Positions 29,537-39,110 of a stretch of DNA of 64,000 nt are shown in pieces. Both the position numbers and the translations under genes were made by a program. Where the stretch lies: NCBI RefSeq assembly GCF_900635815.1, contig NZ_LR134173.1:248001-312000 (forward strand). Reading direction: 5' to 3'. The notes under the pieces are model-generated. The model saw nothing but the letters and a program-made list of their open reading frames with translations. It had not been told where the DNA came from and did no database searches. How positions within the stretch are numbered: position 1 is the first letter of the stretch; every line of letters begins with the position of its first letter. This stretch comes from Legionella cherrii (GTDB lineage Bacteria > Pseudomonadota > Gammaproteobacteria > Legionellales > Legionellaceae).

Positions 29537-30394
29537 TCAAAGATTTTCTATATATTGTCGCAATTTTTTCATTGCATTTTTTTCAAGCTGCCGAACCCGC
29601 TCAGCAGATACGCCATACTTTTTAGCCAAATCATGTAACGTCAGCTTATCTTCAGCTAACCAACGTTGTTGTAAAATATCCTGGCTGCGTTCGTCTAATT
29701 GCTCAAGAGCAAGCATCAATTTTTCACGACCTTGATCGCCGGCATTTTCTTTTTCTAGCATGACGGAAGGATCATCATTTGCATTGAACAAATAACGCTC
29801 AGGCGCCGTATAAAATTCATCATGATCATCTGCATCAGGAGCATCATAAGGGGTATCCATTGCATTCAGGCGCTGCTCCATGACTAAAACATCTTCACAA
29901 CTTACGCCTAAATCGTTTGCTACCGCACTCACTTCTTCACGGCTCATCCATCCCAAACGATTTTTCATTTGGCGGAGATTAAAAAATAACTTACGCTGTG
30001 CTTTAGTTGTAGCAATTTTAACAATACGCCAATTGCGTAAAACGAATTCATGAATTTCTGCTTTTATCCAGTGCACAGCAAAGGAGACCAGACGTACTCC
30101 CATTTTCGGGTCGAATCGTTTGACCGCCTTCATCAATCCAATATTACCTTCCTGAATTAAATCGTTCAGAGGCAAGCCATATCCCAAATAACCGCGAGCA
30201 ACGCGAACAACATAACGCAAATGAGCAAGGACTAAACATCGCGCAGCCTCAAGATCTCCTTCAGAATGAAAACGCTCAGCATAAGCAATCTCTTCCTCTA
30301 AGGATAACATAGGAATTTGATTAACCCTGTGAATGTAAGAATCAAGACTGCCCACAGGTAAATTCATTTCGGCAAGTTGCAAATATTGACTCAT
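29537..30394 (-). CDS. rpoH: RNA polymerase sigma factor RpoH (sigma-32)
   Basis: This is the heat-shock sigma factor. The start at 30394 is chosen because AGAGGAA precedes that ATG and the protein then begins [20 protein letters not shown], like other RpoH proteins; it is 285 residues long. It shows sigma region 2 ([19 protein letters not shown], about 78-96), the diagnostic RpoH box QRKLFFNLR (about 132-140) and a region 4 helix-turn-helix near the end ([20 protein letters not shown]). It follows ftsX in the conserved ftsY-ftsE-ftsX-rpoH order. Confidence 0.96.
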   Translation of the reverse strand: MSQYLQLAEMNLPVGSLDSYIHRVNQIPMLSLEEEIAYAERFHSEGDLEAARCLVLAHLRYVVRVARGYLGYGLPLNDLIQEGNIGLMKAVKRFDPKMGVRLVSFAVHWIKAEIHEFVLRNWRIVKIATTKAQRKLFFNLRQMKNRLGWMSREEVSAVANDLGVSCEDVLVMEQRLNAMDTPYDAPDADDHDEFYTAPERYLFNANDDPSVMLEKENAGDQGREKLMLALEQLDERSQDILQQRWLAEDKLTLHDLAKKYGVSAERVRQLEKNAMKKLRQYIENL

Positions 30395-30449
30395 ACTTCT
30401 TTCCTCTAACATTTCGCGATAGAAATTAGGTGAAAAATAAGACGAAACC

Positions 30450-31379
30450 TTACAATTGTGGTTCAATGGAAGCCAATTGACGTTTTACAGATAAACGTGC
30501 CCCCATCCATCCTAGTATAATTGCAAATAAAACAAGTAGCAAGATCTGACGCATTGACAAACCGGTTAACGGATAGTGCATTTGATAAGCAACTGCCAAC
30601 TGATTTACCGCTGAGCCTAGACTGAAAATAAAAATATTCACCATAAAAACCGCAAAAACAGCGCCTAATGCGCCATACCAAACACCTGAATACAAGAAAG
30701 GTCTCAGAATAAAGGGATCTTTTGCGCCAATTAACTTTAAAACCTGGATTTCTTCTTGTCGGCTATGAAGTGCCAAGCGTAAGGTAGTGCCGACAATCAT
30801 AATGACGGCCATTGCCAATAAAGCCAGTAATGCGTCTGCAAACTTAGCGGCAAACCCTAAGACGGCATGCAAGCGACTTATCCACTCCATATCAACTTTT
30901 GCATTGTCTACCTGTGATAGAGTTTGTAACTGTCGTGCTAATAAATCCAATTTAGCCGGTGAATCAATGATTAACGCAGGCACTACATCAATCAATGCTG
31001 GTAAAGGATTCTCCGGAAGATAACGCATAATATCCTGCATCCCCTCTTGCTGGGTTAATTCCGATAACCCATCGGTAGAGGATTTTAAGGAAACTTGGGC
31101 TACACCGTCGGTCTCACGGACTTTTTGCAGAACAAGCTGTTGTTCTGCTTCAGATAAACCGGGTTTTAAATAAAGAGAAATATGCCCGCCACGCTGCCAG
31201 CTTGCAGTTAATTTAGCAACATTATCTGAAAATACCCAAAAGAGAGCCGGTAAAGCTAAGGCAATAGCGATTACTATAGAAGTCATCATCGTTGCCAATG
31301 GTTTGCGGCATAATAAATTTAGGCTTTGTACCGCCGCCTGCAGATGATAAGAAAGGATGGCTTGTGCTTTTTTTAACAC
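30450..31379 (-). CDS. ftsX: Cell division protein FtsX
   Basis: FtsX is the membrane partner of the FtsE ATPase; the complex controls periplasmic peptidoglycan hydrolases at the division site. The 309 residues show four membrane helices: one near 31-51, a periplasmic domain (about 60-165, with [11 protein letters not shown] and [13 protein letters not shown]), then three more (about 170-195, 225-255 and 275-295). Its start overlaps the ftsE end by 7 bp. Confidence 0.94.
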   Translation of the reverse strand: MLKKAQAILSYHLQAAVQSLNLLCRKPLATMMTSIVIAIALALPALFWVFSDNVAKLTASWQRGGHISLYLKPGLSEAEQQLVLQKVRETDGVAQVSLKSSTDGLSELTQQEGMQDIMRYLPENPLPALIDVVPALIIDSPAKLDLLARQLQTLSQVDNAKVDMEWISRLHAVLGFAAKFADALLALLAMAVIMIVGTTLRLALHSRQEEIQVLKLIGAKDPFILRPFLYSGVWYGALGAVFAVFMVNIFIFSLGSAVNQLAVAYQMHYPLTGLSMRQILLLVLFAIILGWMGARLSVKRQLASIEPQL

Positions 31380-32023
31380 ATTCGTCCTCCTTTGAGCATA
31401 ACAATACGATGTTTCATTCCGGCAATTAATGCCAAATCATGGGTGGCAATTAATATGCTGACGCCCACTTGATTAAACTGCTCAAAAATAGCCATGATTT
31501 CCGTGGAAAGTTTGGGGTCAAGATTTCCTGTAGGCTCATCAGCCAATAACAGTGAGGGCTTATGTACAACAGCACGAGCAATCCCCACGCGTTGCTGCTC
31601 TCCACCAGATAAATGGACAGGAAGCATTTTTTCCTTGCTTAATAATCCCACCATATCCAGGGCAGCATGCACTCTTTTGGCAATCATGGGAGAGGGCATC
31701 CCCTGAATGTGTAACGGTAAAGCGACATTGTCAAATACGGTACGATCATTCAGTAAGTAAGGTGATTGAAAAGTAATTCCCAATTGACTGCGATGCGCCG
31801 CAACATCGCGCTTTTTTAACTGATTCAAACGCAATCCATTGACGGTTAACTGGCCAGAAGTGGGCCATTCTAAAAGAGCAATTAATTTGAGTAAGGTACT
31901 TTTTCCCGCTCCTGAATGTCCAGTAAGAAAAACCATTTCTCCTTTTTGTAAGGAAAAATTCACTTGACTTAACGCTTCAAAACCACCTGGATAACGTTTA
32001 GTTACTTGGTCAAATGTGATCAT
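31373..32023 (-). CDS. ftsE: Cell division ATP-binding protein FtsE
   Basis: This is an ABC-type ATPase acting with FtsX. The start at [14 protein letters not shown] (32023) gives 216 residues and aligns with other FtsE proteins; the longer reading adds 11 residues that lie inside ftsY. It has Walker [10 protein letters not shown] (about 36), the signature [14 protein letters not shown] (about 134-147) and Walker [14 protein letters not shown] (about 155-167). The overlap with ftsY is 14 bp. Confidence 0.94.
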   Translation of the reverse strand: MITFDQVTKRYPGGFEALSQVNFSLQKGEMVFLTGHSGAGKSTLLKLIALLEWPTSGQLTVNGLRLNQLKKRDVAAHRSQLGITFQSPYLLNDRTVFDNVALPLHIQGMPSPMIAKRVHAALDMVGLLSKEKMLPVHLSGGEQQRVGIARAVVHKPSLLLADEPTGNLDPKLSTEIMAIFEQFNQVGVSILIATHDLALIAGMKHRIVMLKGGRMC

Positions 32024-33061
32024 TGAATAGTGCACCAACGAATTGTGTTGCATCAAAGGGTCGTAAATCTTCTATCCCTTCACCAATCCCTATATAACGA
32101 AAGGGTATTCCTAATTCATTCGCAATGGCAAACAAAATACCACCTTTAGCGGTGCCATCTAATTTAGTCATGGTAATCCCCGTCAGCCCTACAGCTTCGT
32201 GAAATTGTCGGGCCTGAACTAAAGCATTTTGCCCTATGCTTGCATCCAATACCAACATCGTTTCATGAGGAGCCTCTGGACAAAGTTTCTGTAGAACTCG
32301 TTTTACCTTCTTTAACTCATCCATTAGATTGCCCTGCGTATGCAGCCGACCCGCGGTATCAGCGATTAAAATATCTATTTTGCGTGCTTTTGCTGCTTGC
32401 AATGCATCAAAAATCACCGAGGCACTATCTGCTCCGGTATGCTGTGCAATCACGGGGATGTCATTACGCTCGCCCCAAACATGCAATTGCTCCACTGCCG
32501 CGGCTCTAAAAGTATCTCCCGCAGCCAACATGACTTTCTTACCTTGCTGCTGAAATTGTTTCGCCAGTTTCCCTATGGTAGTCGTTTTACCAGCACCATT
32601 AACTCCAACCATTAAGATAACAAATGGAGAATGATCTGCTGTTTCTAAAGTTAAAGCGTGGCTGTTTTGACTCAAAATTGCTTGTAAATGAAATTTCAGC
32701 GCATCATAAACAGCATTCCCATCTGATAACTGCTTACGAGCCAAGCTTTCGGCCAACTGATTTAATACAGTTTGAGTGGTCTCCATACTAAATCAGCGCT
32801 GATCAAAAGAGTTTCAAGCTCATCCATCAAATCTTGGCTGATTTCCTTTTTACCGAGCAGTAACCGCCCAATTCCATCCCCTAGCTGATGGCGTGTTTTA
32901 CTTAATCCTTTCCTGAAACGTGCAAAAATCCCCTCTTTTGCAGGCTCTTGTCCCTGTTCAATTACTTCCTCAGGAACTTCAGGCATCGAGTCAGTAACAC
33001 TTTGTGAATGATCGGCCTCTGCAGAGGTAGAATCATGACTTCGCTTAAACCATTTAATCAT
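32010..33061 (-). pseudogene. ftsY: Signal recognition particle receptor FtsY, split by a one-base deletion
   Basis: FtsY docks SRP-ribosome complexes at the membrane. Frame 1 (32762-33061) holds an acidic A domain and the first N-domain helices ending DELETLLISAD. Frame 2 (32010-32786) begins METTQTVLNQL and holds the rest of the NG domain: G1 GVNGAGKTTTIGKLA, GDTFRAAAVEQL, DTAGRLHTQ and TKLDGTAKGG. Adding one G between 32788 and 32789 (minus strand TTAGGTATGG instead of TTAGTATGG) joins them as ISADLGMETTQ and gives 350 residues. FtsY is normally essential, so an assembly error is likely; split expression by reinitiation at the overlapping ATG is the alternative. Confidence 0.9.
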
Positions 33062-33122
33062 ATAGTATACAAATCCTGAAAAATATGAAATTCTATCATC
33101 TTTTTTACTTTGAGGTTAAGTT

Positions 33123-34445
33123 GTGCGCAAAATACTCTTTACTTTACTCATGGTACTATCTTGCCAGACCTTTAGCCAAGTTCAAGAGTTTATCTTGAAT
33201 AATGGATTAAAAATCTTAATTAAAGAAGATCATCGAGCTCCTATCGCCGTATCAATGATTTGGTATAACGTCGGCTCCGCAGATGAACCCGGCGGAATTA
33301 CTGGTATATCACATGCCATGGAACATATGATGTTTAAAGGTACTGAAAAATATCCTTTAGGCGTCTTTTCCAAAACCATAGCTGAAATTGGTGCCCAAGC
33401 GAATGCATTTACCAATAATGATTATACCGCTTTTTTTGAAAAAACGGATGCTTCAAAACTTGCTACCAGCTTTGAGTTGGAAGCGGATCGTATGAATCAT
33501 CTACTTCTTGATGCTAATGAATTTGCCAAAGAAATTAAAGTAATCCAGGAAGAGCGGCGTCTGCGCACCGATGATAATCCACAGGCACTTGCCTTCGAAC
33601 GTTTTTTGGCTGCGGCACACTTAAGTGCTCCTTATCATCATCCGGTTATTGGCTGGATGAGTGATCTGAAACAGATGACCGTTGAAGACCTCAGGGAATG
33701 GTATAAAAAATATTACGCACCCAATAATGCAACGTTGGTGGTTGTAGGGGACGTTAACCCAGAACAGGTTCATGCATTAGCAGAAAATTATTTTGGCGCT
33801 TTGCCCAAACAGCCCATACCTGAACGAAAATTAAAAAAAGAACCACCTGAGTTAGGTCAGAAGATTGTTCATATTCAAGCCGCAGCAAAATTACCTTTAC
33901 TCATGATTGGCTACTCAGTCCCCAGTGTGGCCACCGCAAAAGAAGCCTATGAGCCTTATGCCTTAGAAATCATTGCTGGAATTTTAGACGCAGGGGACAG
34001 CGCTCGTTTTTCAAAAAACCTCATTCGAGGCAAGCATGTTGCTAACGGCGCAGATACCTATTATAACCCCTACACAAGATATCAAACTCAGTTCATCGTC
34101 TATGGTTCTCCTAACCAAAATCATACAATCAATGATTTACAAAATGGGCTACTTAATGAGCTGGATGATTTGAAAAAAAATCCAGTGAGTGTGATTGAAT
34201 TACAACGGATTAAAAATCAAATCATTGCACAAAAAACTTTTGAAAAAGACTCTATTTTCGGACAAGCCTCAGAATTAGGCCTTTTAGAAACAATCGGTGT
34301 GGGTTGGGAAAAAAGCAAAGATTACTCCCAGGCAATTAATGCAATTACACCGCAACAAATTCAGCAAACAGCACAACGTTATTTTCAAGAAAAGAACATG
34401 ACTACAGCAATCTTAGAACCTAAAACACAAAAGGTGGCACCATGA
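33123..34445 (+). CDS. M16 family zinc metallopeptidase, catalytic member
   Basis: This is a probably exported pitrilysin-type protease of 440 residues. It has a signal peptide (KILFTLLMVLSCQTFSQ) and the inverted zinc motif HAMEH with the distal Glu region (FELEADRMNHLLL, about 117-129), so it should be active. Start is GTG at 33123 with GAGG 8-9 bases before it. The next gene is a paired M16 protein lacking the motif, and the stop and start overlap (ATGA). Such active/inactive pairs work as heterodimers in related systems; the substrate is unknown. Confidence 0.88.
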   Translation: MRKILFTLLMVLSCQTFSQVQEFILNNGLKILIKEDHRAPIAVSMIWYNVGSADEPGGITGISHAMEHMMFKGTEKYPLGVFSKTIAEIGAQANAFTNNDYTAFFEKTDASKLATSFELEADRMNHLLLDANEFAKEIKVIQEERRLRTDDNPQALAFERFLAAAHLSAPYHHPVIGWMSDLKQMTVEDLREWYKKYYAPNNATLVVVGDVNPEQVHALAENYFGALPKQPIPERKLKKEPPELGQKIVHIQAAAKLPLLMIGYSVPSVATAKEAYEPYALEIIAGILDAGDSARFSKNLIRGKHVANGADTYYNPYTRYQTQFIVYGSPNQNHTINDLQNGLLNELDDLKKNPVSVIELQRIKNQIIAQKTFEKDSIFGQASELGLLETIGVGWEKSKDYSQAINAITPQQIQQTAQRYFQEKNMTTAILEPKTQKVAP

Positions 34446-35746
34446 GAATTTTTAGCGCGTGTATTTTGGCAATAACGATTGGACTGTCACAAACTGCGAC
34501 AGCGAGTGTATTCAAAACCGAAAAATGGATCACTAAAAATGGAGTTCGGGTTGTTTTTTATCCCGCTATGGAAGTTCCTATGCTTGATATCAGCATCGCT
34601 TTTGCAGCAGGATCGGCCTATGACGAAAACCAATATGGACTCAGTGCTTTAACCAGCAGCATGATGAATCAGGGAAATGCTGGCCAAAACGCAACAGCAA
34701 TAGCTGAGTCGCTCGCTGATGTAGGCGCTCAATATAAGGTCGAAATCAACAGAGATATGGTGGTATTTAGTCTTAGGACATTAGTTAGCCAGGAAGCGAT
34801 GAACAAAGCGGGAAAGACCTTCACTCAAATCATTAACCATCCCGATTTCCCAGATGCGGCTTTTTCAAGAGAAAAGAAACAACAGCTGATGAGCATCGAA
34901 CAGACTCAAGAATCACCTGAAGACGTAGCCCAGCTTCGTTTTTTCCAGGCTTTATACCAACAACATCCCTATGCACATCCTGTTCGTGGGACAACGGAAA
35001 CGGTTAATGCAATCAGTAAAAGCCAAGTTATTGAATTTAATAAACGCTATTATGTAGCAAAAAATGCTATTTTAGTTATGGTGGGCGCCATTAATAGTCA
35101 AGCGGCACATCAGCTTGCCGATCAATTGACTCAGGAACTGCCGGAAGGACAAGCAGCGCCTCCGATTCCTAAAGCCTCCCAACTAACCAAGGCAGAAACA
35201 ATAAATATTCCATTTCCATCATCGCAAACCGTGATACGCCTCGGCCAGGTCGGTGTTGATCATCATAATCCAAATTATTTTCCTCTCATTGTAGGAAATT
35301 ATATTTTGGGAGGTGGTGCGTTAGTTTCACGGCTTGCTGTAGAGGTAAGGGAAAAACGTGGCTTAACTTATGGTATAGAAAGCCAGTTTGCTCCCATGTC
35401 AGGATATGGACCTTTTCTTATCAGCTTATCGACCAAAAATAAACAAACTCAGGAAACATTAGATGTGATTCAGGGTGTTTTGCGAGCCTACATTGATAAG
35501 GGTCCAACTGATGAAGAGATGAATGCAGCAAAACAATACCTCACTGGAAGTTTCCCACTTTCTTTATCCGGTAATCGCAGTATTGCAAGCCTCTTATTGC
35601 GAATGAATTTTTATCATTTACCGGAAGATTTTCTTGATACCTATACTGCCCGGATCAATGAGATAACCAGTGAGCAAGTGAAACAAGCATTCAAACAGCA
35701 AGTCAATCCCGATAAATTGTTATTGGTTACTGTGGGTAAATCATGA
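34442..35746 (+). CDS. M16 family peptidase-like protein, probably non-catalytic
   Basis: This is the second M16 protein, 434 residues, with an N-terminal signal-like segment (ACILAITIGLSQTATAS). At the place of the HxxEH zinc motif it reads GLSALTSSMMNQG, so the ligands are missing. The C-terminal family motif VSRLAVEVREKRGLTYGI (about 297-314), with the Arg-Tyr pair typical of M16, is kept. It is thus a likely partner of the preceding active protease. It overlaps rsmD by 4 bp. Confidence 0.87.
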   Translation: MRIFSACILAITIGLSQTATASVFKTEKWITKNGVRVVFYPAMEVPMLDISIAFAAGSAYDENQYGLSALTSSMMNQGNAGQNATAIAESLADVGAQYKVEINRDMVVFSLRTLVSQEAMNKAGKTFTQIINHPDFPDAAFSREKKQQLMSIEQTQESPEDVAQLRFFQALYQQHPYAHPVRGTTETVNAISKSQVIEFNKRYYVAKNAILVMVGAINSQAAHQLADQLTQELPEGQAAPPIPKASQLTKAETINIPFPSSQTVIRLGQVGVDHHNPNYFPLIVGNYILGGGALVSRLAVEVREKRGLTYGIESQFAPMSGYGPFLISLSTKNKQTQETLDVIQGVLRAYIDKGPTDEEMNAAKQYLTGSFPLSLSGNRSIASLLLRMNFYHLPEDFLDTYTARINEITSEQVKQAFKQQVNPDKLLLVTVGKS

Positions 35747-36291
35747 AGCAGGTCGTGCGCATTATAGGAGGGTTATATCGAGGAAAAAAAATACATTTTC
35801 CAGATATAGAAGGCCTGCGCCCCACCCCAGATCGCGTGCGTGAGACTTTATTTAATTGGCTTATGCATGACATCAGAGAAGCACACTGCCTGGATGCCTT
35901 TGCAGGGAGTGGTGCTTTAGGTTTGGAAGCCTTTTCTCGAGGGGCTGCACACATTGTTTTCCTGGAGCAATCTCCCAAAGCCCATGCCAACCTACAGAAA
36001 ATAATTACCACATTTAACGATCCGAAGCTTAAACTACTCCAAACCGATGCGGTACAGTATCTTCAGCACAGTAAAGAAGAATTTGATATTATTTTTCTGG
36101 ATCCACCTTTTGCGCAAACCTATCTTCCTCAATGTATTTCATCTATAGCGCAAAGTAATGTTCTCAAACCTGGAGGCCTTGTTTATGTGGAATCCCCTGC
36201 AGTGATTCACATGGATGAAAAAAAGTGGAAGCAAATAAAACTAAAACAAGCGGGACAAGTAGTCTATGCGTTATTTGAGAAACTCAATTAA
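35743..36291 (+). CDS. rsmD: 16S rRNA (guanine-966-N2)-methyltransferase RsmD
   Basis: RsmD methylates G966 of 16S rRNA during 30S assembly with S-adenosylmethionine. The 182-residue protein shows RIIGGLYRGKKI (about 5-16), RPTPDRVRETLFNWL (about 26-40), the SAM site CLDAFAGSGALGLEA (about 49-63) and the catalytic IIFLDPPFAQTYL (about 114-126). It lies near ftsY as in many gammaproteobacteria, here separated by the two M16 genes and divergent from ftsY. Confidence 0.95.
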   Translation: MKQVVRIIGGLYRGKKIHFPDIEGLRPTPDRVRETLFNWLMHDIREAHCLDAFAGSGALGLEAFSRGAAHIVFLEQSPKAHANLQKIITTFNDPKLKLLQTDAVQYLQHSKEEFDIIFLDPPFAQTYLPQCISSIAQSNVLKPGGLVYVESPAVIHMDEKKWKQIKLKQAGQVVYALFEKLN

Positions 36292-36332
36292 TTTTTTACA
36301 TGGTTAATTCATATAATTCCTCATCGATAGGC

Positions 36333-36353
36333 TTGACAAGGAGCCTGGCTCCT
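36333..36353 (+). promoter_or_regulatory. TTGACA box plus perfect palindrome upstream of dotD
   Basis: A consensus -35 TTGACA (36333-36338) is followed at once by the perfect 7-1-7 palindrome AGGAGCC-T-GGCTCCT (36339-36353). It lies 43-63 bp before the dotD ATG, so a repressor or activator there would act on dotDCB. No strong -10 hexamer is visible at 17 bp, which keeps confidence moderate. It could alternatively be a hairpin at the 3' end of rsmD, but no T-run follows. Confidence 0.5.
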
Positions 36354-36395
36354 GTTTCAATCAAACGAATAATTCCAGACATTTAAGAATATTGA

Positions 36396-36887
36396 ATGAA
36401 CAACAAGCTTGTCATGCTGTTTATTGTCTCAATCCTGCTTTCAGGTTGTAAACATGGTGGCGTTCTCTTTAAAAAACCACCGGTTAACAATCCTAGTGAT
36501 GATGCTACAATTAAATTGGCTGAAGCAGCGGTATCTGTAAGCGATTCCATGCATGAAATGGCGCGCGTTGAAAAAGTAATTCTACCACCACCAGTAGATA
36601 ATACACTGACTATACCTAATGCGTATAATCTACAAGCCAGAGCAAGTGTAGACTGGTCTGGTCCTATTGAAGAATTAACTGCCCGCATTGCGAAATCTGC
36701 GCATTTCAGGCTCCGGGTTTTAGGAAAAGCTCCTTCAATTCCCGTTTTAATTAGCCTTAATGTTAAAGATCAAAGTTTAGCTGAAATCCTGCGTGATATT
36801 GATTACCAAGCTGGTCAAAAGGCCAATATTCACGTCTATCCTAACAGTCAGGTTGTTGAATTGCGCTATGCCAAAATTTATTCCTAG
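36396..36887 (+). CDS. dotD: Dot/Icm secretion system lipoprotein DotD
   Basis: DotD is an outer-membrane lipoprotein of the type IVB secretion core complex, working with DotC and DotH. The 163-residue product has a signal peptide with lipobox LLSGC (Cys about residue 18). Its C-terminal half is the secretin N0-like domain (ASVDWSGPIEELTARIAKSA, then LRVLGKAPSIPVLISLNVKD). It is first in dotDCB. Its end overlaps the dotC start by 20 bp. Confidence 0.95.
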   Translation: MNNKLVMLFIVSILLSGCKHGGVLFKKPPVNNPSDDATIKLAEAAVSVSDSMHEMARVEKVILPPPVDNTLTIPNAYNLQARASVDWSGPIEELTARIAKSAHFRLRVLGKAPSIPVLISLNVKDQSLAEILRDIDYQAGQKANIHVYPNSQVVELRYAKIYS

Positions 36888-37794
36888 TTTAATAGTTGTA
36901 TTGTCTGCGTTACTCATTGGATGTCACTCATCAAAATATATGGGTGACACTACCTCATTAGCCGGGCTACAAGCTATGGCTAATGTAAACCAAAAGGAAA
37001 GAAATAAGAGGCAAAACGGTAGAATTCGTCAAACAGCACTACGAGAAACAGCTTTAAGCCTTGGGGCGCAAGCAGGTTTGGCCGCTCGCGCAAAGGTCAT
37101 TGATGAGCACCTTATAAGACAATCGCGCAGGCTTGATGCGATTTATGATTTTAATTCACTAATCCTAGAGCACAACATCCTGCCTCCTGTATTATTAGAA
37201 GGAAGAAATACCCTTAATCTTGCTGATGCGCAAACAATACGCATTTCCGATCGCTCCTATAAAGTTGCAAAACAAGCCCATTTTGTTACGACACCCCCCA
37301 CTTGGCGACAATACCTATGGCTGGATTATGTCAAACCGGAATACCCGCACTATACCCTACTGCCCAAGACCAAGGTAGAGAAGAAGATGTGGTGTCTTTA
37401 TGTAGCTAAGGGCTGGAAAAATGGTATTGATCAAGCCAATACCATTCTTGAGGAGAACATTGCCCGTCTTAAAGAAGATTTCGCTGGCATGATCCTTTAC
37501 AGGAAGTTATTAGCAATGAATATGGTATCCCCACCGTTTGTCTCTCACACCGATTTGGGAATCACCGGCGACGCGTCCGAAATTCATATTGACGACAGGG
37601 TTCTAAGAATAACTGCATTGCCAGCACTGAATATCAATAGCGAACAGTGGCGAGCTGCGGTTTCTAAAGATGAAAATGCACTCGAGCAATTCAAAAATAT
37701 GGAAAAATTGGCAAATCGTTCTAAAATTATAATAACGGATAAATCCTGGCAACCAACGATTGCCCCAGTTAACGACAACAATAGAATTCACTGA
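36868..37794 (+). CDS. dotC: Dot/Icm secretion system lipoprotein DotC
   Basis: DotC is the second outer-membrane lipoprotein of the Dot/Icm core and helps DotH reach the outer membrane. The start at 36868 (MPKFIPSLIVVLSALLIGC) gives a clean signal peptide with lipobox LIGC and 308 residues; an upstream in-frame start would bury the signal. The mature part includes LRETALSLGAQAGLAARAK (about 53) and TPPTWRQYLWLDYVKPEYPH (about 147). It overlaps dotD and is followed after 7 bp by dotB. Confidence 0.95.
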   Translation: MPKFIPSLIVVLSALLIGCHSSKYMGDTTSLAGLQAMANVNQKERNKRQNGRIRQTALRETALSLGAQAGLAARAKVIDEHLIRQSRRLDAIYDFNSLILEHNILPPVLLEGRNTLNLADAQTIRISDRSYKVAKQAHFVTTPPTWRQYLWLDYVKPEYPHYTLLPKTKVEKKMWCLYVAKGWKNGIDQANTILEENIARLKEDFAGMILYRKLLAMNMVSPPFVSHTDLGITGDASEIHIDDRVLRITALPALNINSEQWRAAVSKDENALEQFKNMEKLANRSKIIITDKSWQPTIAPVNDNNRIH

Positions 37795-37801
37795 TTTTTG
37801 T

Positions 37802-38932
37802 ATGAATAATAAAACTTATTTAATGCCTGATGAGCCAACACGATTCACTCCACTGTTTATGGATAAAATGTTGGAGCATACAGAGCGTTTAAATGCCTCT
37901 GATATTACCATTCAAACAGGCGAACCCATTTATGCAGAAGTTTATGGAAAACTCTTACGCATAACAAATCGTCGTTTATCCAACACGGAACTTGGTGATT
38001 TAATTAATGCAATCTATGGTCCTAATGCCACGACCCAGCTTCTTTCGGGTAAAGATATTGATACTCACTATGAATTTCGTCCGAATCGCGGGGTCAGATA
38101 CCGTTACCGGGTCAATGGAACTGCCTGTCTTGTGGAAGGCCATGATGCAATCCAGATTACTTTAAGAACGATTCCTACCACTCCTCCGAGACTTGAGACG
38201 ATGAATCTACCCGATAATGTGCTGGAAGCCATTGCTCCTCAAGAAGGAATTGTTTTTATAACAGGAGCAACGGGTTCAGGTAAATCGACACTATTGGCAT
38301 CTATTATTCGTGACTTAATTGAAACCGAAGATTCAAACCGTAAAGTCTTGACCTATGAATCTCCAATCGAATTTGTCTATGATGAAATTGAAACCATATC
38401 CGCTGTAGTAAGTCAGTCAGAAATTCCTCGCCACTTGCCTAGCTTTGCTGATGGGGTAAGAAACGCTTTACGACGTAAGCCGCGTTTAATTATGGTGGGT
38501 GAGTGTCGGGATGCAGAAACAATCAGTGCTGCATTAGAAGCTGCTCTTACTGGACATCCAGTATACACCACTTTGCACACCTCGGGTGTTGCAGAAACCA
38601 TGCGCCGTCTAGTCACCTCATTCTCTGGCGAAGAACGTTTAGGAAGAACGATTGATATTTTGGAAACGATTCGATTATGTATTTGGCAAAAACTGGTACC
38701 TACCGTAGACGAAAAACGAGTTGCCTTACGAGAGTATCTGGTGTTTGATGAAGAAGTCCGCGATATTTTACTTGAAAGCGATCCTAATGATGTAACCTCT
38801 GCTACCCGTAAGTTAGTACGCCAAAAGGGCCAACTGATGACCTGGGATGCAAAAGCGAAGTTTGAACAGGGCATTATTAGTGAGCGAGTATACAAATTAA
38901 TTATTGCTGGAGCGAAAGAATATCAACAATAG
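37802..38932 (+). CDS. dotB: Dot/Icm secretion system ATPase DotB
   Basis: DotB is the PilT/VirB11-like hexameric ATPase that powers Dot/Icm secretion from the cytoplasm. The start at 37802 (MNNKTYLMPDEPTRF) gives 376 residues. It has an N-terminal PAS-like domain (LNASDITIQTGEPIYAEVYG, about 30-49), Walker A GATGSGKST (about 158-166), an Asp box with LTYESPIEFVYDE, Walker B RLIMVGECRDAETI (about 227-240) and a His box near LTGHPVYTTLHTSG (about 251-264). It is the third gene of dotDCB. Confidence 0.96.
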   Translation: MNNKTYLMPDEPTRFTPLFMDKMLEHTERLNASDITIQTGEPIYAEVYGKLLRITNRRLSNTELGDLINAIYGPNATTQLLSGKDIDTHYEFRPNRGVRYRYRVNGTACLVEGHDAIQITLRTIPTTPPRLETMNLPDNVLEAIAPQEGIVFITGATGSGKSTLLASIIRDLIETEDSNRKVLTYESPIEFVYDEIETISAVVSQSEIPRHLPSFADGVRNALRRKPRLIMVGECRDAETISAALEAALTGHPVYTTLHTSGVAETMRRLVTSFSGEERLGRTIDILETIRLCIWQKLVPTVDEKRVALREYLVFDEEVRDILLESDPNDVTSATRKLVRQKGQLMTWDAKAKFEQGIISERVYKLIIAGAKEYQQ

Positions 38933-39110
38933 AATAATTCATCCAAAAATCTTGAACCCTTCCCTGTAATACAGCAGCCTTGTTATTGTTATTTAAATTG
39001 GCCTCCTATTTATACCGTTATCTAGGGATATTATCCTTTAAGCTCTAATTTTAGCTATAATAATTTTATAGGACAGGTATGCTTTTTTTTTACCCGTACG
39101 TAGGAATTAT

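Noticed and set aside
30395..30466. Longer start for rpoH
   Set aside because: The upstream ATG overlaps the ftsX end and adds residues not seen in RpoH; the internal ATG has a strong ribosome site.
36292..36395. Palindrome before dotD as an rsmD terminator
   Set aside because: The loop would be only three bases and no T-run follows, so an operator is the better reading.
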